Below the pieces are notes generated by a model. That model made no database searches. It was given only the letters and a program-made list of their open reading frames with translations, and was not told the origin of the DNA. A stretch of 64,000 bases of DNA, from positions 32,873 through 96,872 of the forward strand of contig PHFX01000151.1 of assembly GCA_007618135.1 (NCBI GenBank). The letters are read 5' to 3'. Position 1 is the stretch's first letter, and each line of letters opens with the position of its first letter. The position numbers and the translations under genes are program-made. The DNA comes from Candidatus Brocadia sp. WS118 (GTDB taxonomy: Bacteria; Planctomycetota; Brocadiia; Brocadiales; Brocadiaceae). This document shows, piece by piece, positions 53,820 to 62,091 of this stretch.

Positions 53820-55400
53820 TTACATTTGTTCGATGAACTTTATGGCGAATTTTGTTTGTTCATTTTCACCTGCTACAACATAATCTGGTTGTATGCCCGA
53901 ATCTTCTACTGTGGTGCCATCGGCAAGATAACATTTACCTATCGTGAGCATCAAAGAATGATCATGATCCAGGGGAAAGGGCTTTTGGATAGTTCCCTTC
54001 CCGTAACTCTTTTTTCCTACAATCGTTGCTTTTTTATAATACCGTAATGTTGCAGCAAATATTTCCGCACTACTTGCTGTATTGCTATTTATCAATACAA
54101 CCAGGGGATACGGTAATTTTTCATCTGTCTGCGAAAAATACCTTTCATGGTGATCCTTACTCTGAAAAGATGCCAAAAGTTTACCGTTTGGTATGAAATA
54201 TTGCATGATATGAGTTGCCTCTCTTAAATTCCCTCCGGGGTTATTTCTCAGATCAATGATCAATCCCCTGAGATTACCCTCTTTCATCCGTTTTATAGCT
54301 CTGACAAAATCTTCTTTCGTCCTCCTGCCAAAATAAGCAATCTTCACATATCCAATAGCGTTACGAATAGCCCTTGCATCAGAAATTGTTTCGTCTCTCT
54401 CAAAACCTCTAATAAAATCAAGGGAAGATGGTTCTATCTTTTTCAGTGTACTATCCTTGTCTAGGGATGCCATGACCTCTTCGATAGAAAGTTTCTCCAG
54501 CTCACTTTCATGTATTTCACGATAATAATTTTCTTTGATTACAGAAACAATTTCTTTTAAAAGGGATAATTCAGCATTTTCAGAAGAGGTATGGTTTGTA
54601 TCTTCCTCTGCCATAATTTCTTTTTCCAATCTTGCATACATAATAATCTCGCCCAGATGGATTTCTTGAAAATCTCTTGCCGATTGCTCAGAAGCAAAGG
54701 CAAGGATGTACGGAGGCATCGAATTTTCAAGGGTAATAGTGGAGTTTTTTATGAACCAGGCTTTCTGGGCATCAACTCTGTCGCCGGTAAAATAATCAAG
54801 GGTTTTCATGGATGTCAGGTTATCATGGAATTTGGTTTTAAAGCTGATAGCGCAATGAATACAGCATGCCTTCTTCTCCTCTCCGGCGTTTAATAGTAAA
54901 AAATATGCTGTTTTTGAATCTGTTACTAACATACCGCACCACGGGCACAAATCTTCAATACGTTTTTCCTGTATTTCCAAAGGAAATTCTACGGTCCGTT
55001 GTTTATCTCCCATTCCGAATTGTATGATAAATCTATAGTGCCCCCCACTACTCAACTCATACCTCACCTTGTGAATGTGTCCGTCAAACAAAAATGGTCT
55101 CGAAAGAACGCACTCCATTCCCTGTTGATCAATTATTCGTATCTCAAGGGCTTCACTATAATAAACTCCGGAACTGATGTGTTCCACCTGAATGGAAAAA
55201 TCGTAGATTCCCGTATTGCCTACAGGATAATAAGAGAAAGTGGTTTTGTATTCTTCCTCATTTTTAACCATCTTTGTTTTTATAGGAAGTATAAAATTAT
55301 TTTTGTTTGTGACATGTGAAAAAACAGCATGAGAACAAAGTAAATTCAGGGAAAACAAAAGAAAAAGGATAAAGCATCCTTTTTTCCTGGTTCTTAGCAT
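53820..55400 (-). CDS. NosL-like copper-site domain fused to S41 peptidase
   Basis: An exported protein of about 526 residues. I prefer ATG 55400 (MLRTRKKGCFILFLLFSLNL gives a good signal peptide); the frame extends to 55577. After a roughly 110-residue beta-rich domain comes a NosL-like domain with LCPWCGMLVTDSKTAYFLL, an extra ACCIHCAISF, and the DYFTG...AWFIKNS...PYILAFAS pattern of NosL copper-binding proteins. The C-terminal third is an S41 (C-terminal processing) protease domain: IIDLRNNPGGNLREATHI, NSNTASSAEIFAA with the catalytic Ser, and GKKSYGKGTIQ with the Lys. No PDZ domain is seen between them. It lies downstream of the propeller and porin genes on the same strand. Confidence 0.82.
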   Translation of the reverse strand: MLRTRKKGCFILFLLFSLNLLCSHAVFSHVTNKNNFILPIKTKMVKNEEEYKTTFSYYPVGNTGIYDFSIQVEHISSGVYYSEALEIRIIDQQGMECVLSRPFLFDGHIHKVRYELSSGGHYRFIIQFGMGDKQRTVEFPLEIQEKRIEDLCPWCGMLVTDSKTAYFLLLNAGEEKKACCIHCAISFKTKFHDNLTSMKTLDYFTGDRVDAQKAWFIKNSTITLENSMPPYILAFASEQSARDFQEIHLGEIIMYARLEKEIMAEEDTNHTSSENAELSLLKEIVSVIKENYYREIHESELEKLSIEEVMASLDKDSTLKKIEPSSLDFIRGFERDETISDARAIRNAIGYVKIAYFGRRTKEDFVRAIKRMKEGNLRGLIIDLRNNPGGNLREATHIMQYFIPNGKLLASFQSKDHHERYFSQTDEKLPYPLVVLINSNTASSAEIFAATLRYYKKATIVGKKSYGKGTIQKPFPLDHDHSLMLTIGKCYLADGTTVEDSGIQPDYVVAGENEQTKFAIKFIEQM

Positions 55401-55615
55401 ACCGAAAGGAACAAGCTTAAAGCACCTTATTGGATCGTGGAAGGTATTCATGATTTTTGAATTTATCATCAGTGCAAAACATTGAAATTTCAGGAATTGT
55501 ATCAGCATCTCGTATGTCTTACTAAATTTCCCTGTAACCCTGAGAAAAAATAAGAAGCAAAGAGAGACCCCGGCCATTGTTATCTTTGCTCCTTTTACAT
55601 ATCACCAGATCTAAA

Positions 55616-55734
55616 GTAGGGGCGAAGCATTTGCTAGTTTGGGTATGAACGCATTTATACTGCAAATGCTTCGCCCCTACACAACGCGGCAAACATCGTT
55701 ATTATTGGAATTTTTCAAAAAACTAAATTGTTAC
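55616..55734. repeat. Second copy of the miniature element (incomplete ends)
   Basis: The inner inverted repeat GTAGGGGCGAAGCATTTGC ... CAAATGCTTCGCCCCTAC and the following about 50 bases, ending in AAACTAAATTGTTAC, match the element at 51886-52035. The outer left end is missing. GATCTAAAG just left of it and CTTTAGATC just right are mirror images. It sits between the propeller and NosL-S41 genes. Confidence 0.82.
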
Positions 55735-55741
55735 CTTTAGA

Positions 55742-56953
55742 TCAATGACAGTAATTTTGCCCACCGATAATGCTGACTGCCCATGGTGAGTAACCTACAT
55801 TTGGTATCTCTTTATAGCGGTCTGTGTCCGCATCAAATACATAAACACAGTTACGTCCGGATGCTGAAAGATATACCTTTTTCCCATCCGCAGTCGTAGA
55901 TGCAGTTTCGGGTTTGGAGTCCTCTGGCAGTTTAATCCTCTTGATTTCTTTAAATTTTTCAAGATTGATCACACGCAAAGCGCTGTCTCCCCGGCTTATG
56001 ACATATGCCTTCTTTCCGCCATTTACAAAATTAACACCCGTCATGTCTTCATCGCCCGGGAACGTAGCAATTACCTTATTGCTTTTTACATCAATTACAG
56101 AAATCGTTTGGTCTCCATTATTCGGCACAACCATCTTTGTGCCGTCAGGAGAGGCGTAAGCGCGCCAGGGTTCATCTCCAACAGGGATGGTAGTAATTAC
56201 TTCATCAATTGTGGTATCAATAACCGCGACCTGATTCGAATCACCATCTGCAACATATGCATATTTACCATCGGGTGTTAACGTTGGATTTGCAGCTCCA
56301 ACAACTTCAGAGAGTTTGTTGTTCATATCGATTCGATTGACCATTGCCAATACATCAGCGCCTCCAACCTCAATTCTTTTGACAAGTTTCAGGGTTTTTG
56401 TGTCAATAATACCAACTTCATGTGCGCCCATATTGGTAACGTAGACTTTCGAGCCATCTGTTGAATAGACAAAGCCATGCGGTTCAAAAAAACCGGGGAT
56501 ATTTTTTATTTCTCTCTTGTTTCGTATATCAAGAACTGAGACCGACCCTCCTGCCATATTCCCAATGTATGCATATTCATTTTTGGCAGAGATGCAAAAG
56601 TGTTCTGGCATTGCGCCCAATCTGACCTTCGTGATTTCTTTTGTGTGCAAATCGATAATTGAGGCATAATTACCTTGTGTGCATGTAGCAACCAAATACC
56701 GCCCATCCTCAGTAGCTTCCGTCATGTGTGGATTTCCAAAATCGCCACATGCAATACGTTCAATTACGGTATCCGTTTTCATGTCAATAACCGTCACGTC
56801 ACTGGAATCACGATTCGTAACGAACACAACTGCTTTTGGATCAAAGCCTTCCTTCTTCTGCTCAGCATAACACATGGACGTAAAGATATAAAAAGCAGTA
56901 ACCATACTCGCAATCACGGGACCAATTTTTCTAAAACGTAATCTTTGTAACAT
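55742..56953 (-). CDS. YVTN beta-propeller protein, secreted
   Basis: The product is 403 residues from ATG 56953, with GAGGAGGAGAAAAACC upstream; the longer frame to 57034 is unlikely. A signal peptide (VIASMVTAFYIFTSMCYA) leads into tandem propeller blades with the SPDGTKMVVPNNGDQTISV type of consensus: VFVTNRDSSDVTVIDMKTDT, KVYVTNMGAHEVGIIDTKTL, YAYVADGDSNQVAVIDTTID. Such proteins can be lactonases, d1-haem-type redox modules or ligand carriers; no catalytic or haem residues are evident. It lies 151 bases after the cobalamin-controlled porin gene without a visible terminator, so it may share its control. Confidence 0.88.
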   Translation of the reverse strand: MLQRLRFRKIGPVIASMVTAFYIFTSMCYAEQKKEGFDPKAVVFVTNRDSSDVTVIDMKTDTVIERIACGDFGNPHMTEATEDGRYLVATCTQGNYASIIDLHTKEITKVRLGAMPEHFCISAKNEYAYIGNMAGGSVSVLDIRNKREIKNIPGFFEPHGFVYSTDGSKVYVTNMGAHEVGIIDTKTLKLVKRIEVGGADVLAMVNRIDMNNKLSEVVGAANPTLTPDGKYAYVADGDSNQVAVIDTTIDEVITTIPVGDEPWRAYASPDGTKMVVPNNGDQTISVIDVKSNKVIATFPGDEDMTGVNFVNGGKKAYVISRGDSALRVINLEKFKEIKRIKLPEDSKPETASTTADGKKVYLSASGRNCVYVFDADTDRYKEIPNVGYSPWAVSIIGGQNYCH

Positions 56954-57104
56954 GGTTTTTCTCCTCCTCAATAAAAAAGACCAATACGTAATTTTGTTAT
57001 TTTCTGACGATATTTCGATTTCACCCCCTTCCATAAATATATTTATATCAAATTAACTTCCTGTATCGCATTTCCAGCCCTATAAGATATGATATTCCAA
57101 CAAG

Positions 57105-58769
57105 TTAAAATTCTATTTGTGTCCTTATACCTGCCAATACAGATGTACCCTCTGAATCCACACCAGCAGGATCAATAAGCGTTTGAATATTTGGGGTAAT
57201 AGAAGTGTGCTTATTAAACTGAAATTTATAATAGAGCTCGGCTACGCTTTCTTCACCGCCATCTACAATATCCAGCCTGCCAAATGCGAGTGCAATTTCA
57301 TCATTTACCCTTGAAAAGAATGGTGATCTATACCTTAACCCCAGGCTCCATGCGCTGGCAATAGCTGCATTTTCTTCCTCTTCTTCATTTGCTCCATAAC
57401 GGGCAAATGCGGTAAGCCGTGTTGTAAGGTTTTGATCCATACTTACTCCAAAGCCTTTATTGTCATCCTTTTCACCATTAATTCTGCCCCAAATGCGCCA
57501 GTTTCCTTCGCGACCAAAAAAACCGTACGATCGGTAACCAATCTGTGCAATAGCATAAATGTCATCCGTTATATTCGTACCCGAGTTGTCGGCGCTTTGT
57601 AACCCAAATCCAAAGTTAGGACCCTTCATAGTATCAAAAAAAACCACAAGCCCTGGTCCATTATCCGGAACTTCCAGTGTCGGATTATTCACAAAGGCGC
57701 CGGTAATAAACTGGGTTGTTTCATCATTGGCTATGGCATTATGATCGAAGTAATTTGTCAGATCTATCTTGCCGCCAACAAGTCTTAACTTTTGATCGAA
57801 CAGATATGATTGTAGCCATACCTCCCGTACAGACACCCTGTCAACCCCGTCATCATCTTGCAATGAGCCGGAATCATCATTAAGACCTGAGAAACTTCCC
57901 AGGAGTTCATCCGGGCCATTGCCGCCAATTGCTTCAAGATCAATAAAAAACGTTGTATAAAGGAGAGGTTTTGTAATGAACAATAAATCAAAAGAACCTG
58001 AAGCAAAGCCTTTTTCCTCCTTTTCACTGCTGAGTATTTGTTGGAGTATGCCTGTTCCACTTGCTCCGATTAAGACTCGTTTTTCAAAAGCCTCATCAAT
58101 TGCTGCCTCAATTCTTTCCGAGACACTCTCCCGTCGGGCAAATTTAAACAATTTAAATTGATCTCTTGCCTTTTGTTTTAACCCACACGTGGGACATTTT
58201 TTATCTTCAGCTCCTGTAGAAAAAACATGCCCGTTCTTGCAGACATACTCCTGAACCCTTCTTACCTCCTCGGTCATATCCATTATAGTATTTCTGTTTT
58301 GTAAGTCTTTTATTGATTCCTCCAACGACTGGATTTTTTTGTCCACTCGGCCTTCTGCTGCACCAACTTCTCTCTCATCTAAAGAAGATATATCTTCCGT
58401 CTCTTCTGGATTTATTGCCAATGTCTTCACACCGCTGCTCATCTGGTCTTGCACGTTTTCTGCTGCAACACGAACCTCTTGTTTCTGTGCAGATTGTTCT
58501 TGGTTGTGACCGAGTTTAGTTTCCAGCGCCTTCATCATCTCCTCAAATCTGCTTTCAAAGATCTGCACGGTTTCTTCCATCTTGTCTTCCAGGGTTTTCA
58601 TGGATTCTTCCAATCTGTTAATCCTTTGGTCAAGATGGCTATCGGGTTCCCTACTATTCTGTTGATCTTTGGTAGATATATTTTGAAAATCTGAAGAAAC
58701 CTCTGCGAAAGTCATATTACTTGTGAACAGAAATCCCCATAGGCACAACAACGAAAAACCAATTTTCAT
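57105..58769 (-). CDS. Riboswitch-controlled OprB-like porin with coiled coil and zinc-knuckle motif
   Basis: The product is 554 residues from ATG 58769, where AAAAGGAGA precedes and a signal peptide starts (MKIGFSLLCLWGFLFTSNMT); the frame to 58910 runs into the riboswitch. The mature protein has an N-terminal coiled coil (about residues 30-170, RINRLEESMKTLEDKMEETV) and then CKNGHVFSTGAEDKKCPTCG, a C/H-x-C-x2-C metal-knuckle-like stretch. A roughly 330-residue beta-barrel of the carbohydrate-porin (OprB) type follows, ending in the aromatic GIRTQIEF. It should form an outer-membrane channel. The cobalamin riboswitch in its leader suggests uptake of corrinoid or cobalt. Translational control is likely because no terminator lies between the aptamer and the start. 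Confidence 0.85.
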   Translation of the reverse strand: MKIGFSLLCLWGFLFTSNMTFAEVSSDFQNISTKDQQNSREPDSHLDQRINRLEESMKTLEDKMEETVQIFESRFEEMMKALETKLGHNQEQSAQKQEVRVAAENVQDQMSSGVKTLAINPEETEDISSLDEREVGAAEGRVDKKIQSLEESIKDLQNRNTIMDMTEEVRRVQEYVCKNGHVFSTGAEDKKCPTCGLKQKARDQFKLFKFARRESVSERIEAAIDEAFEKRVLIGASGTGILQQILSSEKEEKGFASGSFDLLFITKPLLYTTFFIDLEAIGGNGPDELLGSFSGLNDDSGSLQDDDGVDRVSVREVWLQSYLFDQKLRLVGGKIDLTNYFDHNAIANDETTQFITGAFVNNPTLEVPDNGPGLVVFFDTMKGPNFGFGLQSADNSGTNITDDIYAIAQIGYRSYGFFGREGNWRIWGRINGEKDDNKGFGVSMDQNLTTRLTAFARYGANEEEEENAAIASAWSLGLRYRSPFFSRVNDEIALAFGRLDIVDGGEESVAELYYKFQFNKHTSITPNIQTLIDPAGVDSEGTSVLAGIRTQIEF

Positions 58770-58811
58770 AAAAATCTCCTTTTCCCCTCGGAAAAATAAT
58801 TTTAAAATTGT

Positions 58812-59002
58812 GCAAGACAGGTCTCCTGGCTTTCGGGTCGTTCTACTTTCCGCACCTTCCCATCCCATGTCAAATCCAGGATAGTGGTATTTCGCAGATT
58901 TCGTCGCCAATTACAGTTGCGGGGCAGCTTCCGTTACCCGTTGGTAATTCGGGGTGGAATTCCCTTTTCATCTCACACACAATCAGCACTCAAGGTTTAC
59001 AT
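58812..59002 (-). ncRNA. Cobalamin riboswitch A, in the porin leader
   Basis: Read on the minus strand, the B12-aptamer blocks occur in order: GAAAAGGGAA, GCTGCCCCGCAACTGTAAT, GACGAAAT, ACCACTATCC, TGGGAAGGTG and AAGCCAGGAGACCTGTC. The 5' part pairs with the 3' part as in the family. The start codon of the porin is about 45 bases downstream, and an AAAAGGAGA ribosome site lies in between. No terminator follows, so B12 binding probably blocks translation. Confidence 0.93.
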
Positions 59003-59043
59003 AAAGTATCTGTTACATGATCCCCTCCTTTATTGGGAGCGAA

Positions 59044-59049
59044 ATTATA
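59044..59049 (-). promoter_or_regulatory. -10 box before riboswitch A
   Basis: TATAAT lies on the minus strand about 45 bases ahead of the aptamer. The -35 region is weak. Between it and the aptamer a strong AAGGAGGGG site is followed by ATG TAA (59018-59013), a start codon directly followed by a stop. Confidence 0.5.
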
Positions 59050-59126
59050 GTATACGATTTGAGACATTCATCTGTTTTTCTTCAAACTATCATGGAGAAT
59101 TGGTTTTTCGAATTCCCTGAAAATAA

Positions 59127-59165
59127 AAAAACCCCATATCTTCAATTTGAAAGATATGGGGTTTA
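59127..59165 (-). terminator. Terminator after riboswitch B
   Basis: AACCCCATATCTT and AAGATATGGGGTT form a 13-bp stem with a T run on the minus strand. It stands about 140 bases after riboswitch B, at a spacing similar to the cbiM riboswitch and its terminator. Confidence 0.88.
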
Positions 59166-59303
59166 TAGGCACGCCTTGACATGTGCTATGAAAATAAAAA
59201 CACCTATTTCCAAGCACAAAATAACCTTTCCAGAGTTTTTCTCTGGTATCCAGTCATTTTTCCCTTCACCTTCTTTACCATCGAAGATTTCGTGAAGCAA
59301 TTA

Positions 59304-59480
59304 CAGGCAGGTCTTCTGGCTTCCGTATCGTTCTACTTATCACCCTTCCCACCCTATTAAAATAGAGCAGTGGTCTGTGATGTTCGTCCACGGTTACAGC
59401 GGCGGGTCCGCCCCTTATTTACAAAGTAGCATAGAAATATGGGTTCCCTTTTACTTCCAGCACAGCTTTTGTGAGAAAGT
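59304..59480 (-). ncRNA. Cobalamin riboswitch B, near copy of the cbiM riboswitch
   Basis: Read on the minus strand: AAAAGGGAAC, GGGGCGGACCCGCCGCTGTA, ACCGTGGACGAAC, CCACTG, GGGAAGGGTG and GAAGCCAGAAGACCTGCC. The following bases, ATTGCTTCACG...TCTTCGATGGTAAAGAAG, also match those after the cbiM aptamer. No gene lies between it and the terminator at 59127-59165 apart from a 17-codon frame. If the terminator is passed, transcripts reach riboswitch A and the porin gene. Confidence 0.93.
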
Positions 59481-59540
59481 ACCTGCAATTGATTTATACA
59501 TAGAAAGAGCAATGTTATATTAACTAAAATCAACGGACAG

Positions 59541-59569
59541 ATCATACTTCTGACCTTAAAGTTTGTCAA
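59541..59569 (-). promoter_or_regulatory. Sigma-70-like promoter of riboswitch B
   Basis: On the minus strand TTGACA (59564-59569) and TATGAT (59541-59546) are separated by exactly 17 bases, about 60 bases before the aptamer. Confidence 0.8.
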
Positions 59570-59953
59570 TCAAAATTTCTTTGCAAAGGAGTTACACGGA
59601 CGACGCTGACATAAAAAGTACCTGGAGCACCTGACTGGAATTGCCTCAGAGGAAGAATCACAATGGATGTCATTATTGAAATACCTAAAAAACGGTACCG
59701 AAGTGATGAAGACAAGAAGCATGAACAACCAATCATTAACACCCCTGCTCTCATTTAATCGCCATCAGATAACCGCTGGTATATCACCCCCCGATCTCAT
59801 TAAACGTGTGAGAAATACTCATTTACAAATCGCCGTTAAAATATTCCTAGAATTCGACAAATAATATTGCTACACTATTTCGACACAGCAAATTTTTTCA
59901 GAAAATATTCAACACCTATGTTCCTTGTGTCACAGGAGGATTAAGAAGACCAC

Positions 59954-60187
59954 GTGCCTGAAGAAAAGACTCCAAAGCGAAAAGGGATCGTGCATATTAA
60001 TCATGAATACTGTAAGCGCTGCGGTATCTGTGTGAATTTCTGCCCGGTTAAGAATCTGGAAATTCGGCAACAGAAGTTAATGGAATTGAAAAGATGTATC
60101 GCCTGCAAGATGTGTCAGCGATATTGCCCGGATATAGCCATTGAAATTGAGGAGATAGATGCCAAAACAGTTATTCCAGGGAAATGA
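59954..60187 (+). CDS. korD: 2x[4Fe-4S] ferredoxin subunit of 2-oxoacid oxidoreductase
   Basis: This 77-residue protein starts with GTG 59954, and AGGAGG lies 14 bases upstream. It has two complete cluster motifs, CKRCGICVNFCP and CIACKMCQRYCP, as in the delta subunit of 2-oxoglutarate or pyruvate:ferredoxin oxidoreductases. It passes electrons from the TPP enzyme to soluble ferredoxin. Its end overlaps the alpha-subunit start by 29 bases, so the three genes form one unit. Confidence 0.93.
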   Translation: MPEEKTPKRKGIVHINHEYCKRCGICVNFCPVKNLEIRQQKLMELKRCIACKMCQRYCPDIAIEIEEIDAKTVIPGK

Positions 60188-61175
60188 GGCCATCGTAATG
60201 GCGGCAGAAGTTGCCGGATTAAAATTCTTTGCAGGATATCCCATTACGCCGGCTTCTGAGATTATTCATGCGCTGGTCAATAAGGAACACATAAAGGCAC
60301 TGCAAATGGAGGACGAAATCGCCTCCATCAACGCTATCATCGGCGCATCGCTGGCCGGGCTCAAGGCTATGACAGCCACATCAGGGCCGGGGTTTTCGCT
60401 GATGCAGGAAAGTATCGGGCTTGCCCACATGATGGAAGTGCCGCTGGTTATTGTGAATGTTCAACGAGTGGGACCCAGCACCGGCATGCCCACCCTTCCA
60501 GCCCAGGGAGATGTTATCCAGTGCATACACGGCAGTCATGGGGATTATTTTCCCATCGTCTTTTATCCCAATTCCGTCTCAGAGCTTTACCAATACACCG
60601 TTGCAGCATTTAATGCCGCAGAAGAATCCATGAGTCCGGTTATCCTTCTGAGCGACGGATATATCAGCCATCTTTACGAAACCATCGTTCCCCACCGGGA
60701 TTTTACGATCAGACCAAGAAGCCGTCCGCCTTTGGGCACAGGGAACAGGCATTTTACCGGATTATCTCACGAGGAATCTGTGCCACAGACCTCGGATGTT
60801 GATAATTACCGGCGGCTGATCACCCGCTTTCGCGAAAAGCAACTGATGGCAGCCCGGAGGCACAACTATTATGAATACCGGGAGTGCGGCAAAGAAACGG
60901 ACACGCTTCTTATATCTTACGGAGCGCTTTCCCGGGTCGCCTATTATTTTAAAAATGATTTTGCTTTGTACCGCCCCATACGGATGTTTCCCGTGGTTGA
61001 TGAGATCAAGAGTATTGCGCCCCGATACAAACGGCTTCTTATGATGGAAATGAATATGGGACAATATGCACATGAGATTGAACGCATACTGCATCGCGAC
61101 ATAGAGTTTATACCGATCCTGGGCGGCCGTATTGACCTGAAAGAAATAAAGCAAAAAATCTATGGACAAGAATAG
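60159..61175 (+). CDS. korA: 2-oxoacid:ferredoxin oxidoreductase, alpha subunit
   Basis: This is a 338-residue protein. It begins GNEAIVMAAEVAGLKFFAGY and has YPITPASEI, TATSGPGFSLMQESIGLAH and GPSTGMPTLPAQGDV, all typical of the alpha (pyrimidine-binding/transketolase-like) subunit of 2-oxoglutarate synthases. GAGGAG lies six bases before ATG 60159 inside the ferredoxin gene. With KorB it makes or breaks 2-oxoacids such as 2-oxoglutarate; the exact acid is not certain. The gamma subunit domain is neither fused nor encoded next to it. Confidence 0.93.
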   Translation: MPKQLFQGNEAIVMAAEVAGLKFFAGYPITPASEIIHALVNKEHIKALQMEDEIASINAIIGASLAGLKAMTATSGPGFSLMQESIGLAHMMEVPLVIVNVQRVGPSTGMPTLPAQGDVIQCIHGSHGDYFPIVFYPNSVSELYQYTVAAFNAAEESMSPVILLSDGYISHLYETIVPHRDFTIRPRSRPPLGTGNRHFTGLSHEESVPQTSDVDNYRRLITRFREKQLMAARRHNYYEYRECGKETDTLLISYGALSRVAYYFKNDFALYRPIRMFPVVDEIKSIAPRYKRLLMMEMNMGQYAHEIERILHRDIEFIPILGGRIDLKEIKQKIYGQE

Positions 61176-61914
61176 TCATTTTAAACGTTACCTGAAACTT
61201 GATTTACTGCCAACACCCTGGTGTCCCGGCTGCGGCAACGGGATTGCCCTGAAAACCATATGTCAGGCATTTGACGAACTTGACATTCCCAAGCAAGGAA
61301 CCGTGGTCGTTTCCGGAATTGGCTGCTCAGGCAGGAGCGCCGGTTTTTTCGACTTAGACTCGGTTCATTCAGTTCACGGCAGGGCAATTCCTGTCGCTGA
61401 AGGCATTAAATATGCAAATGATGCGCTTAACGTTGTGGTGGTCAGCGGTGATGGCGACTTGCTCGGCATCGGAGGCAATCACCTCATGCATGCGATACGG
61501 AGAAACACGAATATTACCGTTATCTGTTACGCAAATGAAATTTACGGCATGACGGGCGGGCAGGTCTCACCTACTACCCCGCACAATATCAAGACCCTGA
61601 CTACACCCCAGGGCAATCCGGATTATCCTACCGATGTCCAGTCCCTCTTTAAACACCATAATTGCTTTTTTGCCCGCACTACGGCTTATCACCTGAATCA
61701 CATGAAGAAGTGTTTTCTGGAGGCGCTGAAATTCAAGGGATTTTCTTTTGTCGAGGCAAGAACCATGTGTATCGTCAATTACGGCCGCCGGCTGGGTTAC
61801 AAAAACTCCAATGAGATGCTCCTGCACTACAAGGAGTTTTACAAGATTAACGATAATGCCGAAGAGTTGGCCCAAAATGAGATTGGGATTTTAAAAAGTA
61901 CTGCGGTATCGTGA
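61162..61914 (+). CDS. korB: 2-oxoacid:ferredoxin oxidoreductase, beta subunit
   Basis: This 250-residue protein has WCPGCGNGIALKTICQAF at its start, GIGCSGRSAGFF, HGRAIPVAEGIKYAND, the TPP-binding GDGDLLGIGGNHLMHAIRRN, and NEIYGMTGGQVSPTTP. These are the beta-subunit signatures, with TPP-Mg binding in GDGD...N. It overlaps korA by 14 bases. It is probably central in carbon metabolism, e.g. a reductive pathway using ferredoxin. No gamma-subunit gene follows. Confidence 0.94.
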   Translation: MDKNSHFKRYLKLDLLPTPWCPGCGNGIALKTICQAFDELDIPKQGTVVVSGIGCSGRSAGFFDLDSVHSVHGRAIPVAEGIKYANDALNVVVVSGDGDLLGIGGNHLMHAIRRNTNITVICYANEIYGMTGGQVSPTTPHNIKTLTTPQGNPDYPTDVQSLFKHHNCFFARTTAYHLNHMKKCFLEALKFKGFSFVEARTMCIVNYGRRLGYKNSNEMLLHYKEFYKINDNAEELAQNEIGILKSTAVS

Positions 61915-61971
61915 AGAGAATTCTGGAACGGGAATAGCCATTTAAAGGTATATCCGGAGTTCTTTTTCGCT

Positions 61972-61995
61972 GGTTCAATCGTCCTCGATTGAACC
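61972..61995 (+). terminator. Hairpin after the kor operon
   Basis: GGTTCAATCG and CGATTGAACC form a perfect 10-bp stem with a 4-base loop. No T run follows, so termination is possible but uncertain. Confidence 0.5.
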
Positions 61996-62091
61996 GAAAT
62001 ATTAAGAAAAACACCAATTCCCGGATGAAGGATAACTCGTGAACGGTTTGTTAGTTGCTTCATACATTCGTTGTGCATAGGTAAAAAAGCA

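Larger units (their letters stand above)
58770..59953. other. Regulatory region with two riboswitches, promoters and a terminator
   Basis: This 1.2-kb stretch has no large gene. It holds, on the minus strand, a promoter, riboswitch B, a terminator, a second promoter and riboswitch A, all listed separately. From 59570 to 59953, before the ferredoxin gene, there are only short open frames; a 31-codon frame at 59662-59757 with GAGGAAGAA upstream has no recognisable product. Confidence 0.7.

Noticed and set aside
59566..59864. Short frames before the ferredoxin gene
   Set aside because: Overlapping small frames on both strands without conserved features; only noted in the gap entry.
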